DNA from: Nymphalis io
Taxonomy: Eukaryota; Arthropoda; Insecta; Lepidoptera; Nymphalidae
Direction: 5' to 3'
DNA: 64,000 nucleotides
Assembly (NCBI RefSeq): GCF_905147045.1
Contig: NC_065908.1
Span: 8,308,001-8,372,000, forward strand
A model generated the notes under the pieces. The model saw nothing but the letters and a program-made list of their open reading frames with translations, was not told where the DNA came from and did no database searches. Below, piece after piece: positions 11,240-23,902 of this stretch; positions within the stretch are counted from its first letter, which is position 1, and each line of letters starts with the position of its first letter. Position numbers and translations under genes: made by a program.

Positions 11240-14200
11240 CTGAAATATACAAAATGTAACTAATAAAAACAATAACATACATTCAGCAACAATAAATGAT
11301 TAGAATAAACCTTACATTTCCAGGCAGTTAAATCAAGCATGGTTATAAACTAAAGATTTCTTTCTCTTTTGGATTGGTGTATATTTATTATTCTATTTAA
11401 TTATTTTATTTCTGTTGTTAAGTAACATGTCCGTATTATGATTCACGGTTTGTGGAATAATATCAAGTTCCTTATTTATGTTTTGCTTACCAAAAGCTAA
11501 GAAATATAAAATGAATTCTCGTACATGTCTATCGAGTAAAATGATATTACCATCAGACAAAAACGCATTGTATTCTTGTTCTAGTAGGAAGTATTGTTTT
11601 TACTTAAAGTAATACTAGAAAAGGCTCTCTTTAAGCTTTTATTATTTAAATTTAGGTGTTTAATCATTAAGCTATTGTGAGCACAACAATAGCCTAATGA
11701 TTAAAAGTCCAATGGTTTGATGCAAGCCTTTGATTACATTGCTTGGTGGCCACATACCACTGCGGCTATATCAGTGAGCTAGTGTATTAAAGTCAAAAGA
11801 GACATATTAAATAGCATTACAAGTGTGTTAAACAATCCTTCACATTTACTTTTAACATTTTATTCGCTTCCACACAACTTATTATATAATTTAATACTAA
11901 TTAATATTTTACAATTCTATTACAATTTTTTTGGTATTCCTGCAAAAACCCTGACAACCATTGAACGACTCAAACTTTCCATGTTTTGTTTCTTTTCTAT
12001 CTATCGCATAATTTTTTTCACTCAATAATTTCCAACCAGTGTTAATTTAGTTAAAAATATTACCTTTTTCTAAAAATCTCAAAATAATTATTAAATATCA
12101 GTAAAACCTTACACATGATTGATTATGAAATGCCAATATATATAAATAAGCATGGCTTCCACCTACCATTAACAAAAACTTATCATTTCCATTACATTAC
12201 CATACCATTAACAAAAATGTCTTTTAATAAATATAAATTACAAATCAAAAAAGACAGATGTAGTAACATTCAATGGGAGAAAGGTATATTGATGAAAAAT
12301 AAATTATTTTATTTTCAATAAAATAACAATTGAAACAAAAATATAATAAATGCCGATATAAATCATTATGTAATACCAACAAAACTTGCGGAGATATTGT
12401 ATGCTAGATTTTGATTTGCATCATAGCAACTATTGTGTGGTCGTTGAGTTTTCATAACAATACATTTGTTCCATGAAAAAATTCTTATATTCTTTGTATG
12501 TTATACTGAGCTAAGGATTATGTGGTTGAGTTGCTATCAATGATAACTTATATTCATATATTTAATACAGAATCAAAAATTGTTCGTGTAATTTGATACG
12601 AATATGCATCTTTTATTTACATTTAATTAAATACTAGATTATATGTACAATAAAAAAAATAGGTAAAGAAAAACATCAAAAGAGAACTAAGTATTAAAAG
12701 TATGCATGCTTGAAGAGAATCCTTGCAGAATATCCATGATATAGATAAAAAATTTAAGCAGGTAATACTAACAATAATAAGACTAGAAGACGACTTGCCC
12801 ATAGTTAGGCCTTCATATTTATTTAGTTTATTTTAATCTATCCGACAGGATTTTGACAGGATGAAAGACATTTCACACAAAAATAACTTACTAAATAATG
12901 TAAGATTCATATAAACAATAATTTGTGAAGAATATGTTTCTTGAAATAAAATTATATTGATTGAAACTAAAAAATATCTATTTCGCAATAGCAATACATG
13001 TAATACATATATACTTACATTTTAATAAAAAAATTTAATCAATTTTATTTTAATTAGCAAAAAAAGAATTATGTCATTTCATAGTTAATAGACATATTTA
13101 TTTGAATTTCAAGAAATAAACTTAAATAACAATTAAGAATAACAGATAAACATAAACCAATTAAGTCACCACAATTTAATGTAGTTATTAATATTATTTA
13201 TTATATTATTAAGATAATGAATATGTGTAATTTATTCTTGAGTGGGTGTGAACTAAGGTTTCTATTGAAAAAAAAATTGGACATTTTAAGATAAAGTTTA
13301 TAATTTATATTAATTAAATATTAATTATTGCTGCATTAATGCATATTAAATGAATGAGATAAATTTAAGTATACAAATTTAAATTTCAGTATTATATACA
13401 ATGTTTACATGAGATAATTTATAAATAATTTGTTCTAAAATATTCTTAACATAAATTGGATTTTATATTTTAAATATTTAAATATTGTTTATTTTAATTG
13501 ATGAACGATCAATAAATCATATTGGTGTTACATTTGAAATTAACTTTTGTATGAAATGTTTTCTTTCATTGTGTCATGTATGTATTTCTAGAAAGGTAAA
13601 ACCACAAACTGTTAATATCATAACAGAACCAATGGGTAATATTAATGATGATTAAAATATATGTATAGACATTAATTTCAGTAAAGTAACAAAGTGAGAT
13701 TAGATTATTATTTACTTTGAGTAACTGTTGTATTATGGATATCATTTTTAATATTTTATGTATATAAAGGCAAATTTTTTTTGAGCCATTAAATTTTCAG
13801 GCACATTTATATATTACATTTAAACTTCATTACACTAACTCTTATTCTATAATATTATTAACTAAGAATAGTTATTCATTAATTATTTTGATCTTTGTTA
13901 TAATTTTACTTACTCAATTTCAAAATACAATAATACTAAATTTAATACAAGTGTTACAAGTCCTATAGCAACAGCAATTATTTCGGTACAAGGATTGCAA
14001 AATCAGTCTTCAAAGAGTAACTTTAAGAATAATTGAAAATGTGCATTATTGTAGCATGTACTTGGTAATAAAAATATTATCTAAGAATTGTGTACATTTT
14101 AACAAATACATTGGATTTACAATTAAATTTATACTTTCTACATTTTGTATACACTCGTGATGAAATACAGCAACCTGTTACAACTTGAAGTGAGACAGTC

Positions 14201-15539
14201 CTAAGACGTTAAATCTTGGACAGGTGCCAAGAATTTATTTTAAAAGAATAAAAGTCATGTGTTTATGTTTAAAGGAATGTTTAATTTAGAAAACGACGTT
14301 AGAAAAAAACAATAAATTCGAAAATAGCGCCACAAAACTGTAACGCGAGACTAGTTATTCTGAACGAATTATTTATGATAACATTTGTCCGTTTTTTAAT
14401 CTTCAGATGTGCAACTGACATCGAGTGAGATTTGATTGCATCTTGAAAACGTTGATGACTCACCAGATGTTTTAAATTCCAACGTTAGCGGGAAGCTCCA
14501 TTATTGCACGGCACGAAACAAAACCAGGATACCACCCCGAACCAGTCACTTCATTTTTTAAGACAGTAACGCTTTATTTAATACAACACATTATTAGTGC
14601 AGCACTATAAGCTCAATTAAAACCAATAGATATTTAAAGAATTACTGGTTGAAATTTTTATTTTGAGAAAAATGCACTTGTTCACATAAAAACGAACACA
14701 ATTTCACGCACAAATGCCATTCTCGCCGCTTGCTCGTTTCATTTCATTCGTTCGAACTTCGACCGATCACCGTACGGGCGAACGAGACGATTTGAGTACG
14801 ACAGGTGAAGTGGGGGCGGGAGTAAGCAACTATCACCTTATGTTGCCATATAGATGCAGTCTAAAATTACCAACGATATCCATTTTTATACAATGCTTTA
14901 ATTAACATTTAACAAGAAAAAAAAAAACAATTTAATTAATAGGCATATAAATAGATCTGATATGAAATATAACCATTAGTTAGTCATGTAACTTAATAAA
15001 ATAGCTCAATCCTAAGAAAATACAGTCATCGAAACAAAATGAACATATTATTTCTTAACCGAAGTTGTTAACAGTTACTAAAATGTGTTTTATTTCTAAT
15101 TTCGGGACGAATATTTATATTGAGTTGAATAATCTTCTTCTTCTTAATAAATAAAAATGAACATTTGTATGTTTGAACTCTAATTAAATAAAAATTTTCT
15201 TAAGCATTAATCCACTTTGATAAAACTTTGGTAAGTCTCCCTGTGTATGCCTGCAAAGTATCCTGGCCCAAAATAATAAGATTTTTTCTTTGTATCTTTC
15301 TTTCAATATAAATGTTTTATGCAGACTGTTATTAGACTCAGGGTGGTAACTAGTTAATTATAAAAAATTTAGAGATTAATATGATAAAATTTATCAATAA
15401 AACACAAATAATCTTTATTATCAAGACATATTTTTTATTTATATTTTTAGTTAAAGTTTTAATTTAATTTTCGGGAAATTTATTCTTCCTTTCGTAATTA
15501 TGTTGGCAGCCATTTACCTATGTCATATTGATTGTTGAG
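11240..15539. other. AT-rich stretch between POSH RING exon and ataxin-10
   Basis: Very AT-rich sequence without supported exons apart from the candidate 5' UTR exon at 14464-14800. No tandem array or recognisable transposon protein was seen. The short open frames here (for example 11825-12028 and 12115-12321) have AT-driven composition and no homology I recognise. Confidence 0.6.
14464..14800 (-). promoter_or_regulatory. Candidate noncoding first exon and promoter region of the POSH-type gene
   Basis: On the minus strand a strong splice donor (CATCTG|GTGAGTCATC) ends at 14464, in a locally more GC-rich patch containing CG dinucleotides (14690-14800). The RING exon at 11239 begins with 12 untranslated bases after its acceptor, so an upstream 5' UTR exon is required, and this is the best candidate. 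The 5' boundary is a guess. Confidence 0.35.
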
Positions 15540-15692
15540 ATGTTAATTTTATACTGTCTACTGACTCAACCTCAAACAGTGAGAACTCGTGAGGGAAGCA
15601 GTCAATTTGACATGGACTTTGACGTATCCAAAAATTATCAACATTCATGCAGAGTGCACAAAATCGAAAACTCATACATATTCTCAATAAAA

Positions 15693-18600
15693 ATGTCCAG
15701 AGATAAAAGTGTATGGTTTGCTGAAGAAATACTTTTAGATGCCAAACTTATTAATTTCCAATTAGAAACCGGTGAATGGGATGCGGTGGAAGAAATGCTG
15801 CGCGCAGAAGCGCAACTCTCTCGAGACGCAGAAACCGGAAGATTACGACCGTAAGCATGTTTTTAATTTTATCATTAAATAACGTGGTATATACTTTATG
15901 TCCTGATTATATTTATTTCTTTTTATAGGAAAAAGGCCTCAGAGTATACACTGCGTCTGATTGCAGAAGTACTTCACATAATGCGACTAGATGTTGAACA
16001 AGCTTCTTACAATCGGAGTACTCTGGCCGTGGCAGAGCAATGTCTGCGTCTGGTGCGTTCTTGCGCAGCAGCCGGTACAAAAATGCAAACATACATTTCA
16101 AAAGAACTCTCTATCCTTGATTCAATGTTAATACTTGCCACAGAGTATCAACATCCAAGTGTTGATTTCATAAATGAAGAACTGCAAAAAAAATATGAAT
16201 CATGTATGACAGTCCTCATTCAAACATTAGGCAATCTTGTAGTGAACAATCCTTTCAATCAAATAATAATCTGGACTAAATTTGATGCTATAATTCTCAA
16301 TTGCTTGGTCGGACAAAATGAGAAAATTGCTTCAGCGGGAGCTATGATAGTTTATAATATATTACTGGGTCAACCAAATGTATTACCGGATGATGTAGCA
16401 CTTTTAAACTCTTTGGGCTACATGTACATAAATGGTAATACAGAATACCCACATTTGATAATAGAATACCTTATCGGTGTTGAAAATAACTATATAGAGA
16501 AGCTTTACTCTAAATTAGATCCAGAATGTCGTATGCTTGTGTTAAACTTGGCTTATAACATTTTAATGTCCACTGAATCACAAGATATAAACGTATCAGG
16601 GAACTTTGTTAAGTTTATGGCACATGAGTTTAAGAGCAAGTCCGATTGTATTTTGAAAACAGTGGATAAGTATGTTAATACTATTGAGCCACAAGAAGTT
16701 GTTTTTTTATTAGAGATTATAGCAACGGCTTCAAGTATGGACACATATATGGATTGTTTGCAGAGTGATACATCTTTATTTATAAATTGTGCCTGTAAGT
16801 GTAAATAGATAAAAGTGTTATTGCATGACCTGTTTTATTAGTTGATAATTATTCTGATTTGCTTAAAATCTTTTTTTTATTCAAGTAGAGCTCTTATAAG
16901 CAATTCATCATTTTACAATATTTATTGAATGTAAATGATGAAGCATCACCATACTTGGTGACTAAAATGTTCCTTGTGAGTTTCACTTATCACATATTCT
17001 ATATATTTATAGAATAAGTTGGTTGTACCTACTCAGATGGGCTTACCCTACATTTTGTGCTTTTAGCTAATCTGTGAGAGATGTACTATTATTTTGACGA
17101 GCCAGTTGGCATGGTTGGTGGATGCTTGCCTTTCACGCCAAAAGTTGTGAGTTCGATTACCACCCAGGACTGATATTTGTGTGCATGAACATGTCTGTTT
17201 GTCTTGAATCAGTGTGTAATTGTCTATATAAGTATGTATTTACAAAATAAAAATAGTTTATGTAGTATATCAGTTGTCTGGTTTCCATAGTACAAGCTCT
17301 GTACAAGCTTAATTTGGAATCAGATGGCCGTGTGTGAAAAATGTCCCAGGATATTATTATTATTATATTCTATCAGGAGAAATTTATATGTCAATTTGCA
17401 TTTTTTAGTTTTATTACGAGCAATACATAAACTGGGTAAAGAGAGCAACAACTTCTTCTCGTCCATTAACAAGCTGTATGCAGCCACAGGAAAGCAGCTA
17501 GTAAATGATGAGAACATGCCCGCTGTTAACGAGCCACCTGAAAGTAAGCCATTTTAATTTTGTTATAGGTGTTATATTTTTTAGTTTTTATATGTTATAT
17601 TACCTCTTTTAATTTTCACTCTTAATTAATAATATACATCATTTACAAGAAATAGAGTAAATATTGTAGTGTAAGAATGATAGACTATATAAATATATAT
17701 ATATATATAAATGATGTATAATATATATATAATGATGTTTTTCAGTCAATTTCATATTTTTATCAAAGTCTTTTATTATTATAATTTTTTAGATCCTCTT
17801 TGTAAAAATTACTCGGCTGATAATATGCTTTCTTGCAATGAAACTACTTCTGAATGCACTGAATCGGAAAGTAGTGAACAATATTTTGAATGTAATGACA
17901 ATTCACCATTCATTGACAAATTCGACACAATGAACGCTTTAGAAAACTTACAGGCAATGAAATTCGAATTACCCGATAAAAATACAAGATGTGGTTCTGA
18001 AGGCAGTTCTAATGTCAAAATTGATAATGATCTAACAAAAGTAGCATTTAAGAGGAGCAGTTCTGTGCCAAAGACTGATGATCGTATTCAATTACCAATC
18101 AGAAGAATAAGTCTTGAACATAAAATAGACATTGGTGATGACAACGAGCCACCACTAATTATAGACGCACAATCGCCTACAGCCAGCATGAATACCATAG
18201 CTGAGGTTATCCCAGTGGGCCTTCAACCCAGACTTGACTTGCAAGAATCAAGCCAGACAGAATCCCAGGATAGTTCTCCAAACGATCCACCAACTGAGAT
18301 ACATATGCCGAAATCAGATAGTAGTGAGATCAAAGCATCACCAAGTGAAATATCGCCACCGTTATCAGAAAATCAACAGGAATCAGAGTCCCAGAAACAA
18401 TCGCCGGACACACCTAAAGAAGTCAAGAAAAGTCAAAATTTGTCAACCGATTTCGACCTCAGTGAACAGTTGCAGAAGATTCTAGGGATTTCTTCGGAGA
18501 AAACACGCGTTGATAACAGTAGCTCTGAAAAGAAAGCAGAACCAACGAAAGAAGTGAAAATATCTGATGATAATGCACCCAAAATACCATTTGTTAAAAT

Positions 18601-20635
18601 TGATTCTCCGGAAGCCCAAAAATCGAGGTATAATTAAATTATTATTTAATTTATTGTCATCATTAATTATTTAATTAATTTTTTTAATAGATATTTCAAT
18701 TAGGCCAATCTTAATTAATCTTTAATTCATTGTGGAATTAAATATAAAAATTGATTACATAAATATATTAATTAAATTAGGGGCGTTTTTTAACTTTTGA
18801 TAATTAAAAAAAAAGATTACTATTTAAAAAAAAACCTAAAAAATTCTTAGGAGAGTCTGAAATGTCAAATGCGTAGTGGCCTTCGATCTCTACATCCGGG
18901 CCTGTATTTTAATCTGATTTGGTTAAAATCAATATGTTGCACTCACTAGATCATGTCCATTTCTAATTAATATGATTTCAGTTTATAGACATTTATTCCT
19001 CAACCTTAATGTGGCCTGGAAGAGATAAAGCAGCCTCTTGTACATATTACATCTAATGTCATTGATGTAAAAGTTCATGATTTAATAATTAAGTTTATTG
19101 TATTTTTATAATAGATTGGGAGCAATTGACATGACCACTCCGAAGAAATCTGTGACAATCGTGGAGACTGTTGAACATCACGTGGCATTCGGTTTTAAGG
19201 CATCTCTAGTCCGTACTCTCGCTAACTTGTGCTGGAAGAACCAGGAGAATAAAAAGCAGGTAATATGTTATAATATATTATAAACCGAGCCGAGATGGCC
19301 CACTGATAAGAACGCGTGAATCTTAACCGATAATCGTGGGTTCAAACCCGGGCAAGCACCACTGAATTTTCATGTGCTTAATTTGTGATTATAATTCATC
19401 TCGTGCTTGACGGTGAAGGAAAACATCGTGAGGAAACCTGCATGTGTCTAATTTCAATGAAATTCTGCCACATGTGTATTCCACCAACCTACATTGGAGC
19501 AGCGTGGTGGAATAAGCTCCAAACGTTCTCCTCAAAAAAGGAGAGGAGGCCTTAGCCCAGCAGTGGGACATTCACAGGTTGTTACTGTATATTATAAAAA
19601 ATCATATTGAGCTAACTTCACATATTAAATTACAGTCGCAATAATCAATTAAATTGAAATCTAATATATAGTTTTTTTACATGTGCTTAATCCCCGACTT
19701 AAAAGTGTTATAAATTTATAATATATATTTATATGTCTGTCTGTGCCAACATAGCCCCAAAACAATTAAAATGGACCGATTTTGATGCGGTTTCATCTGT
19801 ACACATACAAACACTTTAACATACATACCCACATGACATGGACAAGTCCATAATATGCTGAAATCTATACTCTCTTTTGGCATTGCCAAAGTCGGATAAA
19901 AATTGTTTATAAATTATTTTCTAACGCTCCTTCGCTCGTGAACTGTCATTTGATTTACTTTGTCGAGGTTCCATCACATTCTAATAACGCGGGTTATATT
20001 ACATATTATTATATAACCAAATTTTTTGTTCCTAGTGATAGAAGTATAAATGTATTACTATATATAATACTTTATTTTTTATTTACAGATGAGAGAATTA
20101 GAAGTAATCCCTGTATTACTCGACTGCTGCAATATTGATGCTCGCAATCCTTGTATCCTTTTTGAATTATCTAAAAAAAATCGTTTTAGGCGTGTAATAA
20201 CATCTGATAGGGGAAAAAAATACCAATACATAAAAATTATTGTTTTTTTTTATTGTAAATAGTGTCGATAAACTCCTAATGAAATTACAGTAATAATGCA
20301 ATGGGTTATATTTGCGGTCCGTTGTCTTTGCGAAAATTGTCCAGAAAATCAAGTAAGAGTATAATTTATTTTACTTTTAATTAGCTACCGAAACATGTAT
20401 CCAAAGTTACCATATATATCAAGTGAGCCGTCAATTTTGTGAACTGAATATTAAATTATTATGGTAATCATATTAAAAATAGGTTATTTATGTTAACATT
20501 TTATAATTACAGGAGGTTATATCAAAATTGACTCTTCAAGGTCCCGTCGACAACGAAGTCTTGCAAGAGATGGGTCTCACTCTACATACTGATCCGCAAG
20601 GAAATGCAATAAGGGTAGTTCCTCTACGAAGTTAA
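15693..20635 (+). CDS. Atxn10: Ataxin-10 homologue (8 exons)
   Basis: Exons: 15693-15850, 15929-16794, 17409-17543, 17793-18627, 19115-19259, 20089-20152, 20291-20352, 20513-20635. All junctions are GT-AG and in frame, giving 795 residues. The armadillo-like helical body is in exon 2 (ECFRCLRN-like AEQCLRLVRSCAAAG; QTLGNLVVNNPFNQ). The conserved C-terminal ataxin-10 domain is in exons 5-8 (LVRTLANLCWKNQENK, then MQWVIFAVRCLCENCPENQ). Vertebrate ataxin-10 is about 475 residues; the excess is exon 4 (residues ~387-664), a Ser/Glu/Pro-rich, probably disordered insertion. The start is uncertain: 15693 has an AAAATG context, but in-frame ATGs at 15540 and 15612 would extend the protein. Family knowledge links ataxin-10 to neuronal survival and ciliary or cytokinesis functions; that role is not shown here. 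Intron 5 holds a family B SINE and intron 2 a family A SINE. Confidence 0.9.
17095..17366 (+). repeat. SINE family A copy inside ataxin-10 intron 2
   Basis: Sense copy with a tRNA-like head (ggcatggttggtgg, gttcgattaccacc) and an (att)n tail ending about 40 bases before the exon 3 acceptor. Confidence 0.85.
19287..19588 (+). repeat. SINE family B copy inside ataxin-10 intron 5
   Basis: Full-length sense copy starting about 28 bases after the exon 5 donor, ending 'cagtgggacattcacagg'. Confidence 0.85.
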
Positions 20636-21769
20636 GCCGAATGTCGTGTTCATAAAGCCTACACCACCACTACGCCTACGGCACCACACCGTGTTAAACA
20701 TTCCTGCGAATGTTTCATTGCAGTTATGCGTATGAAGAAACTGTTGATATGCGAGGAGACGGAAGCATTCTCGAATTTTCTTCCATTCATGAGCCTTGTA
20801 AGAGCTTGGTTACCACATCGTACGTATGACGTCGATGTATATTGACTTAACAGCTCGCAAATAGTGCGAATTATTATTGTCATTAGATTTTATAAAATTG
20901 TTTATGAATAATTAACTCTAAATTATTTTTTTATTTTAATACAATTACGTTGGATGCAAATCATCAACGAAAATATATATTCACACAAACGTATAAACTT
21001 AAATGTGTATTCGGAAACTAAACAAATCATAACCTATCAAAAAATCTTTGCTAATATTATCAGTACTCAAAAAATTACAAACAATAAATAAATTCAAAAT
21101 AATAATGCATATGTACATGGTTTTATTTACTTTACATCAACATCAACAAATAAATACGTAATTACGTATATTAAGGTCCCTTCTATTTCTACTATAACTA
21201 CTTCAAAAATTTACTTAAAAATAAAACTAAATTAACGATTTCAGTTATATTCTGTAGGAAGTTCACTTTTTGGTCACCTTATTGAAGACTTAGAAGATTC
21301 ATTATGATTTCATAAAATTTAAAAATAAACAGTGCAATATAGATACCTCACTATTATATATAGCCCCTATTGAAGTATAATTTCAATTAACATTAAGCGG
21401 GATTTTCACAGTACGAGTGTGCACCACGTGCACTTGTACGAGTTAGGTTGCATAGGAGTGCACATACTTTCCGGAAAGATCCTTAGGATCGATCCAAGTA
21501 GTATTTGTCTCCTTGCACAATCAGAAGATTGATTTTCTGCTGCGAGGTTCAAAAAATCTAGCATATATAGTAATCGTTACATAAACATTAAAATATGACT
21601 GCAGATTTTCGCGATGGTCACACTAACCAAAATTTAATTTTGAGTTTTGACATACGTTTGAGACATTAACCAAATGTCAGTGACATTTTTCTCTAAACTA
21701 GGATATAGAAATTACAAGAGACGAAAGGTGATAAAAATATATTGACATCAAGATAGAATTAAACAAAAA
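20636..21769. promoter_or_regulatory. Ataxin-10 3' region and CZIB upstream region
   Basis: No coding sequence is supported. An AATAAA at 21083 may serve ataxin-10 poly(A) addition, about 450 bases after its stop. About 345 bases before the CZIB start there is an inverted repeat (GTGCAC CAC GTGCAC) with a CACGTG E-box at 21425-21430. Confidence 0.4.
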
Positions 21770-22559
21770 ATGGTGAAAATATCGCTTCAAATAAGAGCGT
21801 CTCTAGAATGTATAGAAAAGTTCTATACGAATCATCCACACTATCAGTGGTTTTTAAAGTTAAAGTGCGGCAACTGCGGCGAAGTGTCCGACAAATTTCA
21901 CGATCTTACCGAAGCCGATAAAGTTCCCCAAAAACATAACAGATCAGAAACAAACTTACTTATAAAATGTAAATTGTGTTCGAGGGAAAACAGTATCGAT
22001 GTCATTGAAGGAAGTAATGGTACCATAACAGTTTCATATTTTTTCTAAATTTACTTAATTACTATCTTAAGGATTTTTATAATAATTCTGTCATTTTTTT
22101 TCAATATATGGTACTAAATAACATAAATATGTTTAATATCTTTTTAGGTGTTTTCACAAGTAATGATGTAGGTAAATTCAAGTCGATTGTAACATTTGAC
22201 TGCAGAGGACTGGAGCCTGTTGACTTTGAACCTAAGTCTGGCTGGCTTGCAGAGGCTGAAAATGATGGTACATACATATACAAGGCATAATAAAATAATA
22301 TTTAAATTTAATTAAAATTCATTCAAAGTGTGTTTCAATATAAATTCAATAGTTTTCATTAAAAATTAAAAAATCAAAAAGAAAGTTAAATTAGTGTAAA
22401 ATTGTATATTTATTTAATATTTATGCATTACTTATGATTTCAGGTATAATATTTGGTGATGTTGATTTAACAGAAAAGGAATGGGTTGAATATGATGAAA
22501 AAAATCAAACATCTGTCGGTATTTATGAGTTGGAGTGGCAGTTTGTAAAAGTAAAATAA
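21770..22559 (+). CDS. CZIB: CXXC motif-containing zinc-binding protein (CZIB, UPF0587/C1orf123 family)
   Basis: Three exons: 21770-22019, 22148-22267, 22444-22559. Junctions are in frame (each intron in phase 1), giving 161 residues against about 160 in human. Two CxxC pairs form the zinc site: KCGNCGEVSDKF near residue 33 and KCKLCSRENSID near residue 67. The family hallmark CRGLEPVDFEPKSGWLAE lies in exon 2, and the C-terminal EYDEKNQTSVGIYE with QFVKVK in exon 3. The start is the ATG after an A-rich leader (aaaaATGG). The family is small, conserved in eukaryotes and binds zinc; its physiological role is poorly defined, and I assign only zinc binding. It is tandem with ataxin-10, 1.1 kb away, and convergent with the next gene. 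Confidence 0.93.
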
Positions 22560-23902
22560 TTTGTTATAATACTTTTAAGTTGTATATAAATTAATTCACA
22601 TTGCTTCTTTATGTTGATATAAAATATTTTACAAATTAAGGTTTTAATTAAATATATTTATATTTTTCATAATTTTTTAATATTCCAAGTTTATATAACT
22701 CAAAAAATACAAATACAATGAGCTGTTTGTTCATATGCCTTTTTAGCACTGATAAATTTATTTTTTTGAAATGATTTGGCAAAATGGGCTTTACATTTTA
22801 CTCAAAATGTACTTAGGTCCTTTTAGAGCCAGGGGACAAAATTATATATTTATAAACTTTTTGTCATAATTAGCACCTAACATCAAGTAGATTAAATTTA
22901 TAAAAAGATAATAGAACTGTTCTGTTCATGTAATAAATGTAAGTTATTGGTATTGAATTTCCCTAGTTTCATATAATTTACTAAATTATGATTTAAGTTA
23001 ATTGAAAAATAAATACAATATATATTTTTTTTATAATAAATTCAAGCTACCTGATATGTGCCATATCTTTTAAGCATCGATTGTACGATGGCGGTTCTAT
23101 TTCACAAATCTTCAATCGATTGGTTGAACGTTGTGCAATCACACACGATACAATTAAAAACAAGTATGTATCCTTAAAAAAAATATCTAGCCGCAAATCT
23201 TGATTCACCTTACTTTAGATCTTTTAAGGTCATAATTAGTTTTAATTCTACCATAATTAATGATCTCAAATAAAGCAAACAGAACTGCGGAATAGGAAAC
23301 ACATTCATCGAAAGTGAATGTCACACTTGAGTTAGCGCGCGAAATCACGAGTGTTCCTACGGTTCGTTGCAATCAAAACTAACTTTGTTTTACAAGCTTC
23401 CTTGTTATAAATAAACAATGCAATCGTTACTAAATCCATATTTTTTTGTAGATATTATGTAAAGTTAACATTTCCGGCAGGTGAATGTTAAAAATAAATT
23501 GTACTTATTAATAAATAAACACTGATGACAATTGACAATTTAAATTATTCATGTTTTTATTAGGGTTAACATTACATTAGTATTACTTAAAACCTTCGAT
23601 GATAACCGCATAGCTTCGATAACTATTTAGTTTCACGAACAATAATTTACATAGCTTTTCTTAAATACCATTTCGTGACAAATAATTAATTAAAATCTTG
23701 TATATTTCTTCAATGGCGTACAATTATTAGATGTTCTCGTATATACTATACTACAATTGAATTGGTAATAACTTATCTGGTGGGTTCCATAAATTTGAAA
23801 GTATGCCGAGGATTTTTTAAATATATCACAGCATCACACGTTTTCTTTCCATCTGTCTATAACACGCACTATTTGATTTATATCAACGGTTTAATTATAC
23901 AA
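22560..23902. other. Intergenic between convergent CZIB and Vajk-like genes
   Basis: AT-rich and without supported exons. AATAAA-type motifs near 23006 (plus) and about 23554 (minus, read as TTTATT) are possible poly(A) signals for the two convergent genes. Confidence 0.5.

Noticed and set aside
15981..16808. Intronless gene starting at 15981
   Set aside because: This frame is ataxin-10 exon 2. The residues before 15981 continue the exon back to the acceptor at 15928, and the last residues before 16808 are intron read-through.
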